A stretch of DNA of 63,604 nt from Leptospira ellinghausenii (GCF_003114815.1 NZ_BFAZ01000012.1:879-64482), one strand, 5' to 3'. Shown: positions 1 through 8,084, counted from the stretch's first letter. A program made the numbers and translations. The notes: generated by a model not told the origin, from the sequence alone.

Positions 1-110
1 GTTAGGGACTGGCATGTAGCTTGCGTAAGCAAGGCGAATGCCAGAAGGGGAATTTGGCGTAGCCCGAGCGAGGCCTTGTGCCGACGCGTAGCGGTAAGTC
101 GCTGTTATGC
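1..110 (-). repeat. attC-like site, partial (site A1)
   Basis: This is the right part of the repeat that recurs between the cassettes; its other arm lies before the window. It ends with the arm GTTATGC at 104-110. The bases from 104 to 119 are complementary to 1060-1075 at the far end of the same cassette (15 of 16 positions). That is the pattern made when a circular integron cassette is opened at its recombination point. Confidence 0.7.
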
Positions 111-122
111 GCAAGTTTAATG

Positions 123-1040
123 TTACAGGATTTTAACTTTTATCTTCTCTAGTGCAGCTAATTCCATTGGATCAACTTTTTTATCAGCTTTTATTATGGA
201 ATCTAATGTAGCGATAAAACTATTTTTTTCACTTTCAGTAAGAGATTTAGTTTTATTAAGGTATTGGTTGAATTCTTTTAAATCACAATAGAGATTTTTT
301 ATTTCAATGTCTACTGTATTAAAATCCAAATCATCTTGTGCTCTTTGATTTGCATATTCAAATATTATTTTCCTTTCTCTTGCAGTCATTCGACCGTCAA
401 CTTTTGCTACAAATACCAGAATTAATATTTCTTTTTCAAATTCTGATAGGAATTTTGTCCATTTTCCAAGGGGACTGTCTTGAAATCTTTGAACTAAATA
501 GTTATAAGGGTCTGTAATTAATTCACCTGTCTCCAAATCACACATTGATTTTATGCCAGAAAGTTTAAATGTTCTGTGGCTTTGTCTTTCATGACAAAAT
601 GCTAATAAAGCATACTCATTTGCCCATGGTACCATTCTTTTAATTGTAATTCGTCTCTTGCTATATTGATTTTTTGCATCTACATATTCAATCAAAGTAA
701 GAAGATTTACAGGAATAGCATTTTCTTCTTCTATTAAATAATCGGTTTCCCAATTGTCCTGTTCTGGTAAACTAATGTTACCTTTAGATATTTGTGGAAT
801 ATTAATTTCATTAGAATATATATGTTTATCAGTTTCCTGTATTTCTAAATCTTGTTTTTTCGAATCAAAGTTTGATTCAGAGGATCTCTCTGAATTTTTT
901 CCTAGTTCATTTCCCAAAAAGAATAGAGTGAATGATATGGAGAATGTAATAAAGAAAAATCCAAATCCCTCTGATTTCAATGTTCCGACCAAACAAATCA
1001 GTCCTGTGAATGTTCCTAAAAGATAAAATATTATTTTCAT
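123..1040 (-). CDS. Membrane protein with WYL-like and TerB-like domains (cassette 1)
   Basis: A 305-residue protein. Residues 3-20 and 27-44 are two hydrophobic segments, followed by a polar linker to about 110. Residues 112-170 resemble a WYL-type ligand-binding fold, with the pattern IEYVDA, RRITIKR, LLAFCHERQ and RTFKL. Residues 200-303 resemble a TerB-like helical domain, with acidic repeats near 214-222 (KVDGRMTARE) and 285-294 (ADKKVDPMEL). WYL domains commonly sense nucleic acid or nucleotide ligands in defence systems, and TerB-like domains occur in stress and phage-response contexts. It is the only gene of its cassette, which runs from the recombination point at 104 to 1075, and its start lies about 35 bases inside the cassette. 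The role is unknown; a membrane-anchored sensor is an inference. Confidence 0.6.
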   Translation of the reverse strand: MKIIFYLLGTFTGLICLVGTLKSEGFGFFFITFSISFTLFFLGNELGKNSERSSESNFDSKKQDLEIQETDKHIYSNEINIPQISKGNISLPEQDNWETDYLIEEENAIPVNLLTLIEYVDAKNQYSKRRITIKRMVPWANEYALLAFCHERQSHRTFKLSGIKSMCDLETGELITDPYNYLVQRFQDSPLGKWTKFLSEFEKEILILVFVAKVDGRMTARERKIIFEYANQRAQDDLDFNTVDIEIKNLYCDLKEFNQYLNKTKSLTESEKNSFIATLDSIIKADKKVDPMELAALEKIKVKIL

Positions 1041-1068
1041 AGTTTTCCTTATTATTCATTAAATTTGC

Positions 1069-1219
1069 GCATAACGTAACTAGCTAACCAACGTAGGCTG
1101 ACCCTGAGTCCCAACGAGACGTTAGGGACTGGAACGACACTTGCGGAGTGCCAGAAGCCTATGTGTCGAATACCGAGCGAGGGCTTGTCCCGAAGCGTAG
1201 CGTTAAGGCGCTGTTATGC
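1069..1219 (-). repeat. attC-like site (site A2)
   Basis: An imperfect palindrome bounded by GCATAAC (1069-1075) and GTTATGC (1213-1219). Inside are the conserved blocks seen in the sister sites: a CCCTGAGTCCC stretch, GACGTTAGGGACTGG, and CCGAGCGAGGGCTTGTCCCGAAGCG. It separates cassette 1 from cassette 2. The outer bases 1213-1229 pair with 2355-2371 at the other end of cassette 2 (15 of 17). Confidence 0.75.
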
Positions 1220-1240
1220 GTAGTCCTACATGTTACATCA

Positions 1241-1852
1241 TTAGTCATGCCTGTTGAGTTTGCCATCTATTATCCAATTTCTTAAGCTCGAATAATAATT
1301 TGAATTATTTGGATCATTGATCCATATAATGTTAGTGCTAGTGTCCTTCGGAGGTGCATAATCGACGAAAGGGTATAAACCAAGATATTCTTGGCCTTTA
1401 AAACTATGATTTTGTCCTTTTATAATTGGGCAAATTGCAACCCTGTTAGTTTTTGCATCCATATATCCACATTCCCAAGGCATCCACTTAGATTGAGTAG
1501 AATTTTCTGAAGTTGCAAAGAATAATACCTTACAGCTATTCATTCGAGTTCTAAGGACAGAAGCTGTTTTTGATGAAATCAAGCTTCGTTCTAATTGTTT
1601 ATCTTCAATCCAATCAATATAGACAGAAAATCCAGATTCTTCTATAAAGGCTTTTAATCCTAAAATAAGAATTTTGTCTATATAACTATGTGATAGGAAA
1701 ATATCATAGCTAGTTTGCGCATTAAAAGCCTCAGTAGATTCAGTAAGAATAGATTTAGCCAAATTACTTTTGGAAAAAATTCTAGCTCGATAGTCACGAG
1801 ACATGAGAGTATCTGCTTTTTCAGTTAGGAAGGATTCCGTTAATAAAGTCAC
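1241..1852 (-). CDS. TIR-domain protein (cassette 2, second gene)
   Basis: A 203-residue protein. Residues 48-165 form a TIR domain: YDIFLSHSYIDK (49-60) is the first strand and loop, FSVYIDWIEDKQ (75-86) the next, and SKWMPWECGYMD (121-132) carries Glu127 at the usual place of the catalytic glutamate of NADase or cyclic-ADP-ribose-forming TIR enzymes. Residues 1-47 are a short helical extension. Bacterial TIR proteins of this size commonly act as signal makers or NAD-depleting effectors in anti-phage systems such as Thoeris. It lies 46 bases after the membrane protein gene in the same cassette and strand, so the two are probably co-transcribed. No SLOG, SIR2 or macro domain partner is seen. 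The TIR call is firm; the defence role is inferred. Confidence 0.82.
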   Translation of the reverse strand: MTLLTESFLTEKADTLMSRDYRARIFSKSNLAKSILTESTEAFNAQTSYDIFLSHSYIDKILILGLKAFIEESGFSVYIDWIEDKQLERSLISSKTASVLRTRMNSCKVLFFATSENSTQSKWMPWECGYMDAKTNRVAICPIIKGQNHSFKGQEYLGLYPFVDYAPPKDTSTNIIWINDPNNSNYYSSLRNWIIDGKLNRHD

Positions 1853-1898
1853 TTACACCACCTTATATTTTTTTTATCTAGTCTGGAGGAGGTCAGTA

Positions 1899-2327
1899 TC
1901 ATTCAATAAAGCAGACAGTAAGAAAAATTGTAACAGATAAGAGTAGATAGAATGGACTAGTTGAAAAAGAAGTAAAAGCTTTTAATGTAGCTTTTATATT
2001 TTCGGAAGGCTTGGGAACTCTATATACACTTGAAAAATCAAATTTTTTACTATCTAATTTAATTAAAAATTCATCATGGCAACTTCTAAAAAAATTTTCT
2101 AGGCCAAAATAATAAGCATCCAAAATCCAAAGAAAGCCTAATGGAATATAGCTAATCCAAAATAAACTTAACCTAGATTTATCTATGAGTAGAACGAGTA
2201 TAGCTGCTATTAAAGTTAATGCCCAAGCTTTACAGTTAGCACTGTTGCTTGCCATTCTCGAGATAATATTTTGTAGAATAAGTATATGGGTTTGAATTGC
2301 AGTATTTTCCCTAAGTTTTTTTGACAT
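1899..2327 (-). CDS. Small three-helix membrane protein, TIR partner (cassette 2, first gene)
   Basis: A 142-residue protein with three hydrophobic helices at about residues 33-49, 53-73 and 123-141. A polar loop of about 45 residues lies between helices 2 and 3. The N-terminal block around 15-45 (HILILQNIISRMASNS then a helix) resembles a family of small membrane proteins I have seen beside signalling or toxin genes, but I cannot name it with certainty. It is the first gene of a two-gene cassette with the TIR gene 46 bases downstream. A good RBS (GAAAGGAAA) precedes the ATG. Position and topology suggest a membrane effector or anchor for the TIR enzyme. This is inference. Confidence 0.6.
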   Translation of the reverse strand: MSKKLRENTAIQTHILILQNIISRMASNSANCKAWALTLIAAILVLLIDKSRLSLFWISYIPLGFLWILDAYYFGLENFFRSCHDEFLIKLDSKKFDFSSVYRVPKPSENIKATLKAFTSFSTSPFYLLLSVTIFLTVCFIE

Positions 2328-2364
2328 TGTGTTTCCTTTCTTTAATATTTATTTGTAGAATTAC

Positions 2365-2529
2365 GCATAACGAACTAGACTTACCAAGGTTGTCCGACCC
2401 AGAGTCCCGGAAACGCGACGTTAGGTACTGGCACGCAGCTTGCGTAAGCAAGGCGAGTGACAGGAGGACAATTTGCCGTAGGCCGAGCGAGGGCTAGTTC
2501 CGAAGCGTGGCGGCAAGTCGCTGTTATGC
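2365..2529 (-). repeat. attC-like site (site A3)
   Basis: An imperfect palindrome from GCATAAC (2365-2371) to GTTATGC (2523-2529), with the same internal blocks as site A2. Bases 2523-2540 pair with 3677-3694 at the far end of cassette 3 (17 of 18 positions), the longest match of the set. Confidence 0.78.
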
Positions 2530-2550
2530 GTAGTCGTTTGGTAGAGTAAT

Positions 2551-3648
2551 TTATCCAACTTGGATGTAATTTAAATTTTCCAATGACTGGAGTAATTCTA
2601 AATTTTGCACTTCTAAATTAATGATATTATTGTCATTAATTTTTGCTAAGAATTTGGGTTGATACTCTGGTATTTCATTTATTTTAGTTAAATCTTCATA
2701 TTTTCTTATTTCGGAAAAAATAGATTCAACTATCTCTATTGATCGTTTTTCATTTTTTCGTTCATTTTTGTCTAATTCAGAAAGTATATTCTGAATTCTC
2801 GGTTCATTGACTCTGTTAATTGAGACTTCAAATAAATTTAGAATATATAATTTAAAATTCATTAACGAAAGTTCGAATATTTCAATATATTCGATATTAA
2901 GTCTGTTGTTTTGAAAATATTTTATGAAATCTTTTGTTACTTTTAGAAAATTTAACATGATTATATCTGTAAATATTTCTTTAGAGCTATCTCCTTTATT
3001 AAATTCAAAAAAAGTTTGGTTTACTTCGCAACGTTCCATGTTTTTTTTACATACTCTAAAATTATGTTCTTGGTCTTCTTTAATGTAGATTGGGGGGTTC
3101 TGATTTGCAGCTTGTTTATCTATTTCTAAAACAGAAATAAATTTTGTTTTAGAAATTATTTTGCCGGCATTATTTTCTAAATCTTCCATACTTTCAATGA
3201 GTGGTAGAGCATAAACCACAGCATTTCCTATTTTACTACCTTCAGCATTTGCCAGATTTTTTAATAAAAAATGTTGATTAGTTGTAGTACTATTTATTTT
3301 AAAGAGGTAATGTTCGTGTGGGGAATTTGAAAATATGCTTTCTGGACTTGGACTTGATTTTACGAGATCACCTTTTTTATACTGGATGAATAGCAAATGT
3401 CCTCCTAAACCTGCTTTTATTCTTACATCATAACCCCCTCCAGCATTTCCTGTTGGGTCATTTTTTCCCTCTGTAGTTATATGAAAACCTCCAGATGTTG
3501 ATTTTTTATAATTTAAAAATGGAAGTTTCCATTCCGGACGCCAATATTTCCACAAGCTAATATCGTATAGAAACCAATACCATGAATCGGCAAGAGTGAG
3601 AAGTTCGTGTGTTATGTTTAATTCTAAAGTTTTTTCATGAAATTCCAT
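2551..3648 (-). CDS. Putative PD-(D/E)XK-fold-like protein of unknown role (cassette 3)
   Basis: A 365-residue soluble protein and the only gene of its cassette. Residues 72-93 read GYDVRIKAGLGG then LLFIQYKKGD. Asp74, Gln89 and Lys91 fit the D...(E/Q)xK pattern of a restriction-endonuclease-like fold. Residues 110-150 follow with an H-rich segment, QHFLLKNLAN and a strand AVVYALPLI, an arrangement common in uncharacterised proteins near phage-defence genes. The C-terminal 200 residues are helical with no recognised domain. The RBS is weak (AAGAG). A nuclease role is an inference from one motif and could be wrong; the catalytic set is not complete by eye. Confidence 0.5.
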   Translation of the reverse strand: MEFHEKTLELNITHELLTLADSWYWFLYDISLWKYWRPEWKLPFLNYKKSTSGGFHITTEGKNDPTGNAGGGYDVRIKAGLGGHLLFIQYKKGDLVKSSPSPESIFSNSPHEHYLFKINSTTTNQHFLLKNLANAEGSKIGNAVVYALPLIESMEDLENNAGKIISKTKFISVLEIDKQAANQNPPIYIKEDQEHNFRVCKKNMERCEVNQTFFEFNKGDSSKEIFTDIIMLNFLKVTKDFIKYFQNNRLNIEYIEIFELSLMNFKLYILNLFEVSINRVNEPRIQNILSELDKNERKNEKRSIEIVESIFSEIRKYEDLTKINEIPEYQPKFLAKINDNNIINLEVQNLELLQSLENLNYIQVG

Positions 3649-3687
3649 TTTATTACTCTTGTTAGTGAAATTTTTTCAAACGATTAC

Positions 3688-3848
3688 GCATAACGAATTT
3701 GATTTACCAAAGTTCCCCGACCCTGAGTCCCAACGGGACGTTAGGGACTGGCTCGACACTTGCGCAGACAAAGGGAGTGCCAGAAGCCTATGTGTCGCAG
3801 ACCGAGCGAGAGCTAGTCCCGAAGCGAAGTGGTTAGCGGAGGTTAGCC
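3688..3848 (-). repeat. attC-like site with mismatched arms (site A4)
   Basis: The left arm is GCATAAC (3688-3694), matching cassette 3. The right arm is GTTAGCC (3842-3848), which does not pair with it. It pairs instead with GGCTAAC at 4499-4505, the far end of cassette 4 (13 of 14 bases over the extended stretch). The inside is otherwise like A2 and A3. An attC made from two cassettes of different origin would look like this. Confidence 0.75.
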
Positions 3849-3865
3849 GAAGGACGGTAGTTTAT

Positions 3866-4351
3866 TTATTTTAATTTTTTAATTTCTTCAATTTTATTTT
3901 CTAATTCTTTGATTTTGTTATTGTATAATTCTATTTCATTCTTTCCATTTTTTTTTTCAATGTATGTATTTAAATTAATTCCAGTTATTGTGATAATTGT
4001 TGATAAGATTGTTGCTATTGTGATTGCAATTGGGTTTATTCTTTTTTCCAACCATTCCCATCTATCTCTATATTCTTTATAGGAATAAATTTCAATATGT
4101 AATGGATTTTTTTTGTCAAAATCGTCTGTGAGATACCAAGTATTCTCTCTAAACCTGTTATAAATTCCGGCTTCTTTGTTTCCTACTCTCATAAACAATA
4201 ATTTTGTTCCGAAATTTTTAAAAAAATCTCTTTCGAAAGTAATCAATATTAACTTCATATTTGTATCAATCTGTTGGCTTTCTATTTTTGAAAATGCAAT
4301 AATTTCTTGAGTCTTACCTTTTTCTTTAATGATGAATTCTGTCTGTAGCAT
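3866..4351 (-). CDS. Single-pass membrane protein with C-terminal coiled coil (cassette 4)
   Basis: A 161-residue protein and the only gene of cassette 4. Residues 1-100 are polar and mixed. Residues 107-127 are one hydrophobic helix (IAITIATILSTIITITG). Residues 133-160 are a Lys/Glu-rich coiled coil (IELYNNKIKELENKIEEIK). There is no signal peptide. I do not recognise a family. The topology of a cytoplasmic head, one anchor and an oligomerising tail fits a structural or sensor role at the membrane, but nothing in the sequence shows which. It ends 18 bases from the arm of site A4, typical of a compact cassette. Confidence 0.5.
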   Translation of the reverse strand: MLQTEFIIKEKGKTQEIIAFSKIESQQIDTNMKLILITFERDFFKNFGTKLLFMRVGNKEAGIYNRFRENTWYLTDDFDKKNPLHIEIYSYKEYRDRWEWLEKRINPIAITIATILSTIITITGINLNTYIEKKNGKNEIELYNNKIKELENKIEEIKKLK

Positions 4352-4498
4352 ATAATCTATTGGTTAATCCAAGTCTATTTTTGTTATTTTATATTTAGAA
4401 TTGTTAAATTTTGGAAAAAATGAAAACTTCTTTTAAAATTATTTAAAAACTAAATCGTAAATATTTTTTTAAGTTTGAGAAAAATTTCACAGTCTTTC

Positions 4499-4635
4499 GG
4501 CTAACGAACTTGCTTACCGACGTTCCTCGTAGCTGAGCCTCTGAAGGAGGCGTTAGCGTCGGCACGACTTCTCGCCAAGCAAGAAGCGTGACGGAGAGGA
4601 AGGTGCCGAAGCGCAGCGTTTACGTGCCGTTATAC
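4499..4635 (-). repeat. attC-like site (site A5)
   Basis: It is bounded by GGCTAAC (4499-4505) and GTTATAC (4629-4635) and represents a second sequence subtype, with GCTGAGCCTC and AAGCGTGACGGAGAGG blocks shared with the site at 56170. Bases 4629-4646 pair with 6343-6360 beyond the ATPase gene (16 of 18). Confidence 0.72.
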
Positions 4636-4642
4636 GCCGTAA

Positions 4643-6331
4643 TTAACGAAACAAAATTGGTAGCGTATATTTTCTTGCTTCGAATGTTTTATTTAGATTA
4701 TCACAGCTAAGAAATCCTACGTGATTCACAATTGCTAAAAATCTTTTGAAATCATCTTCTTTTTTCCTATCAATTTCTAATAGGGAAATTAAGTCTTTGT
4801 AAAGAAACGAATATCTTTTTCCTTTTTTCTCGTGAAAAGTGTGTATTAAATACTGCCAATCACCTAATTGTTTTAAGTATATTTGAAATGTATCTGATTT
4901 AAATTTTTGATAGATTTCTATAAAACTTTTCGGATCAAGAATTGGAAATTTTCCATCTACTTTTTTTATATTTTTGATATCATGATTTTTTTCGTAGTAT
5001 TCAAGTATAAACTCGAAGACTGCATTGAAAAAAGAGATAACTAATCTGGGATTAAGTGCATTATCTGCACAAGATAAATGAGTTTTTATGAATTCTTTTA
5101 GCGGAATTAATATCGCTTTTGAATTTTGATCTAAGTGGAATACCTTATTCGGTAGCAAAGATTCTATTATATCCCAACTCATTTCTTCTGATAAACTAAC
5201 AGTTCTTCTTTTTACTTGGTTTGTTGCTTCTTTTGAAAATAGGTGAGACAAAATTCTGGAAAACCTATTCTTGTTTTTATTTTCCTCTGATTCTTCGATA
5301 TATTCATTTTGTCTTTTATCGATATATAGTGATTTGGTTTCAAATTCGACAATAATTTTCGACAAGTTGAATGCCGAGAAATAATTATAGGATATCCTTT
5401 TGGCTATTAATTGGCTAATGTCATCTAATGACCAGGTGATATTGATTTTTTTGGCAAATACTTTATCGCTGCCGTATTCATCAAGATTTAATCGATTAAA
5501 CAAATCTTCTCTGATGAATAGAAATAATCTTATATTGGAATGTTGGTAATAGTTAGATTCAACTTCTAGTAACGCTTGAAATATATTCTTTTGAATTTCA
5601 TATTCTTCTTTTATCACGAAATCATCTAGTTTATCTATCATGATATCTAGTGCGATATTGTTTTCATTCAAAAATGAGTTTATCGATTGGAGAATATCGT
5701 CGAATACAATTAAAAAGTTGGCAGCTTTTGGATCTTCTGGTTTAGTTCCACGTTCGATGGATGCATAAACATTATGAACAGTTGGTTGGGAAGTATCAAA
5801 TTTAGTGCCAATTGTCTTCTTCATATTTAACAATGCATCAAGTATGTTTGTATTGTTTTTATAAGAGAAGATGGATTCCAATTTCTCGCTGAAATGTTTT
5901 AGTTTTTCCGGCAATTGAATGTGAAGTTTTGACAGGTCTTCGAATATTTTTATCATTAAATAAATTTCCCATGTTATTCTATATTTGAGTAACAGGGAGC
6001 TTTTCTTTGATTGAAGGTTAATTCTATCTAATACGAATTCTTTTAAAGATTTTAAATTTAAGTCGGCTTGAATTCCGATCGTTCTCAATTCTTCCGAATC
6101 GCAATGAATCGGAATTTTTTTATCTCTCATGAGGCGAAACATTGCTGTTTTTCCCGATCCTTTCGGTCCAATGATTATTCGCTTTCTGGCTTTTGAAATT
6201 TGTATAAATGGAGATGTTCCGCAAAATACATATGCATGATCTAGAAGTTGATCATGTATGCCATCTACATCGCCAAAATGGAAATTTTTTAATTTTGATA
6301 TTGGAATTGAATTTGGTAAATTTGAGATCAT
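4643..6331 (-). CDS. P-loop ATPase, Sll1717-like (cassette 5)
   Basis: A 562-residue protein. The Walker A motif GPKGSGKT is at 55-62. A probable Walker B strand, DIMIDKLDDF, is at about 229-238. It is followed by an RLFLFIREDLF segment near 268-278 that fits the sensor or arginine region of STAND/AAA-like ATPases. The overall plan, with an N-terminal FGDVDG-like lead, a P-loop at about 55 and a long helical C-terminus, matches proteins annotated as P-loop ATPase of the Sll1717 family. Such ATPases often drive defence or conflict systems. It is the only gene in its cassette. Start ATG at 6331 is supported by GGAAATCAAATG-type spacing. The family call is moderate and the function is inferred. 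Confidence 0.65.
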   Translation of the reverse strand: MISNLPNSIPISKLKNFHFGDVDGIHDQLLDHAYVFCGTSPFIQISKARKRIIIGPKGSGKTAMFRLMRDKKIPIHCDSEELRTIGIQADLNLKSLKEFVLDRINLQSKKSSLLLKYRITWEIYLMIKIFEDLSKLHIQLPEKLKHFSEKLESIFSYKNNTNILDALLNMKKTIGTKFDTSQPTVHNVYASIERGTKPEDPKAANFLIVFDDILQSINSFLNENNIALDIMIDKLDDFVIKEEYEIQKNIFQALLEVESNYYQHSNIRLFLFIREDLFNRLNLDEYGSDKVFAKKINITWSLDDISQLIAKRISYNYFSAFNLSKIIVEFETKSLYIDKRQNEYIEESEENKNKNRFSRILSHLFSKEATNQVKRRTVSLSEEMSWDIIESLLPNKVFHLDQNSKAILIPLKEFIKTHLSCADNALNPRLVISFFNAVFEFILEYYEKNHDIKNIKKVDGKFPILDPKSFIEIYQKFKSDTFQIYLKQLGDWQYLIHTFHEKKGKRYSFLYKDLISLLEIDRKKEDDFKRFLAIVNHVGFLSCDNLNKTFEARKYTLPILFR

Positions 6332-6342
6332 TTGATTTCCTT

Positions 6343-6360
6343 TTAATTATGGCATATAAC
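6343..6360 (-). repeat. attC-like arm remnant at the end of cassette 5
   Basis: The end GGCATATAAC (6351-6360), extended to 6343, is complementary to 4629-4646. It marks the far end of cassette 5. The rest of the site is not recognisable: 6361-6440 differs from all other sites and an insertion sequence begins near 6480. Sequence past 6360 could be a diverged site, an attI-like sequence, or a deletion scar. Confidence 0.6.
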
Positions 6361-6450
6361 TGCATATCACCGAATTTCCTTATTTCTGTGAATAAAGTAA
6401 ACTATGCTAGTTTCTCTTATTTCCTTCATTAGGAGGATATGCCTTGGAAT

Positions 6451-8043
6451 ACTATCTATTTTGAAGCAATATGCAACGCGACTTGATCCAAAAAAATAGC
6501 ATTCAAACGTAGGATTGTTTCTTCAAAACCTCGGTATTCAAAGTTAACGAAGATTATCCTATCATTTGAGTTTTGTATCAAGTTTATTTTCGTTGCTCCC
6601 AAATTAATTTTGCTGCTCTTCTTAATTCTTCAAATTTCTGTCTTTCGAGAAATGGATTTGGATTATTAAGATTATGATTTCTTTCTTTTGGACTCATTGT
6701 GTGAGTAACCATTTTCTTCCTACGCACTTTTACAATTTCATTGGGAGCACGGAGTGGGGCAGCCAAGTGAATCAAACGATTTTGACACTCATTGATTTTT
6801 CTTTTGAGATCTGCAGGATTTAAAGTCTCGTAGATAGCCTTTTCTTTTTGTTTGGTTTTCTTATCAATTTCCTTTGATTCGATCAATCTTTGATAAGGAG
6901 TTTTCGGATAATCATATTTCCTGATTGCCTTTGCCCCTTTTCTATGTTTTTCCAACAATATCATAATGGGTTGGAAGTAATTTACATACAAATTGAGATT
7001 ATGATAAAGTTCCCTTAGAATTTCAGCATGTTCGGGTTTGTCATATCGCAAGTAACCTGTGTTCCTTCTTACAATTGTGTAATTCTTTTGCTCAATATGT
7101 GGATTATCATTTTTCTTATAAGCTCTTCCTCTGGTAAATTCAAGTTGATACTTTTCTTTAAACGCAACAATAGTTTCATTTATGAACTCAGCGCCATTAT
7201 CCGAATGAAATCCTTTCAATGGGAAAGGAAACGAGGATTTCATTTTTATAAATGCTTTTAGCATTTGAAATTGTGTTTTATCTCTGACGAGGGTGCACGT
7301 TGTCCATACAGTAGAAACATCTGTTGCATTTAATGTCGACAGAAACCCTCCATAGGTATTGCCACCATTATGAGCAACCAAATCAACCTGAACAAATCCT
7401 GGAACCGTATGATCCCATTCTGCGAATGTTTTGATTGGTATTTGATCAATTAGATAATATTTTCCATGCCTTGTCGTTGAGTATCCTTTCCTGCCGAGTT
7501 TACGTTTCGCATCTTTCAAAAGACGATCAATACTTGAGGCACTGATTCTCATGAGTTTCTCTTTCACGGAAAGTGAAAATTCGATCTCATTAAAGGATTC
7601 CAATTTGGAGATGATTTCAGGAAGGAAAGGTGCCAGTCTTTTCCCACAAATATAATCCATGATGACCCAAATCTTCTCTAGAGCCTTTTTAACATCGTCA
7701 CCATAAATAGTGGTTCGTCCAGATCGTTTCACGGACTTTGGTCTTTGTGGATTGATTGCATATTGCCTGAGAACTCTTGTGGCATAGGTCCGATTAAAAC
7801 CAGACAAATAAACAAGTTCATCGACTAGATAAGATTTTTGTTTTTTCGAGCTAAGGCTGTACTTCCTCGAGAGTATCTTAATGATTGCATGTCTTTCGTC
7901 CAAAGTAAGCTCCATTTTGAACCTCCCTTTGAGTGTTTGTTTGCTTTACTTAAAGAAGAGGTAGAATGTTACTTCGAATACTTTTACTTTTGAAGCATTA
8001 TTTTGATTTTAGATACTATTAATTATGAAGCAATATGCAACGT
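6451..8043 (-). mobile_element. Insertion sequence (ISNCY/IS1202-like) with long direct repeats
   Basis: The transposase gene at 6584-7915 lies between two near-copies of a 29-bp sequence at about 6451-6479 and 8014-8043. These share the identical core GAAGCAATATGCAACG. Inside them, weakly matching inverted ends can be aligned (left about 6486-6530, right about 7965-8010; CTTCAAAA and TATTC(A/G)AAG blocks). Target duplications of 24-29 bp are known for the IS1202 group, which would explain the direct repeats. The exact tips cannot be fixed by eye. Confidence 0.6.
6584..7915 (-). CDS. DDE transposase (ISNCY/IS1202-like)
   Basis: A 443-residue transposase. The N-terminus (1-80) is a helix-turn-helix region. 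The rve-type DDE core includes FVQVDLVAHNGG for the first Asp and GFHSDNGAEFIN for the second. The segment RAYKKNDNPHIEQKNYTIVRR contains the last Glu and is characteristic of this group, unlike the HERMH of IS481. Length is typical. The start ATG lies 100 bases inside the right end. It looks intact and may be active; it closes off the first cassette array. Confidence 0.78.
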   Translation of the reverse strand: MELTLDERHAIIKILSRKYSLSSKKQKSYLVDELVYLSGFNRTYATRVLRQYAINPQRPKSVKRSGRTTIYGDDVKKALEKIWVIMDYICGKRLAPFLPEIISKLESFNEIEFSLSVKEKLMRISASSIDRLLKDAKRKLGRKGYSTTRHGKYYLIDQIPIKTFAEWDHTVPGFVQVDLVAHNGGNTYGGFLSTLNATDVSTVWTTCTLVRDKTQFQMLKAFIKMKSSFPFPLKGFHSDNGAEFINETIVAFKEKYQLEFTRGRAYKKNDNPHIEQKNYTIVRRNTGYLRYDKPEHAEILRELYHNLNLYVNYFQPIMILLEKHRKGAKAIRKYDYPKTPYQRLIESKEIDKKTKQKEKAIYETLNPADLKRKINECQNRLIHLAAPLRAPNEIVKVRRKKMVTHTMSPKERNHNLNNPNPFLERQKFEELRRAAKLIWEQRK

Positions 8044-8084
8044 GCGATAATATAGATTATGTCGTTTAACAGGTGTTAATGCTT

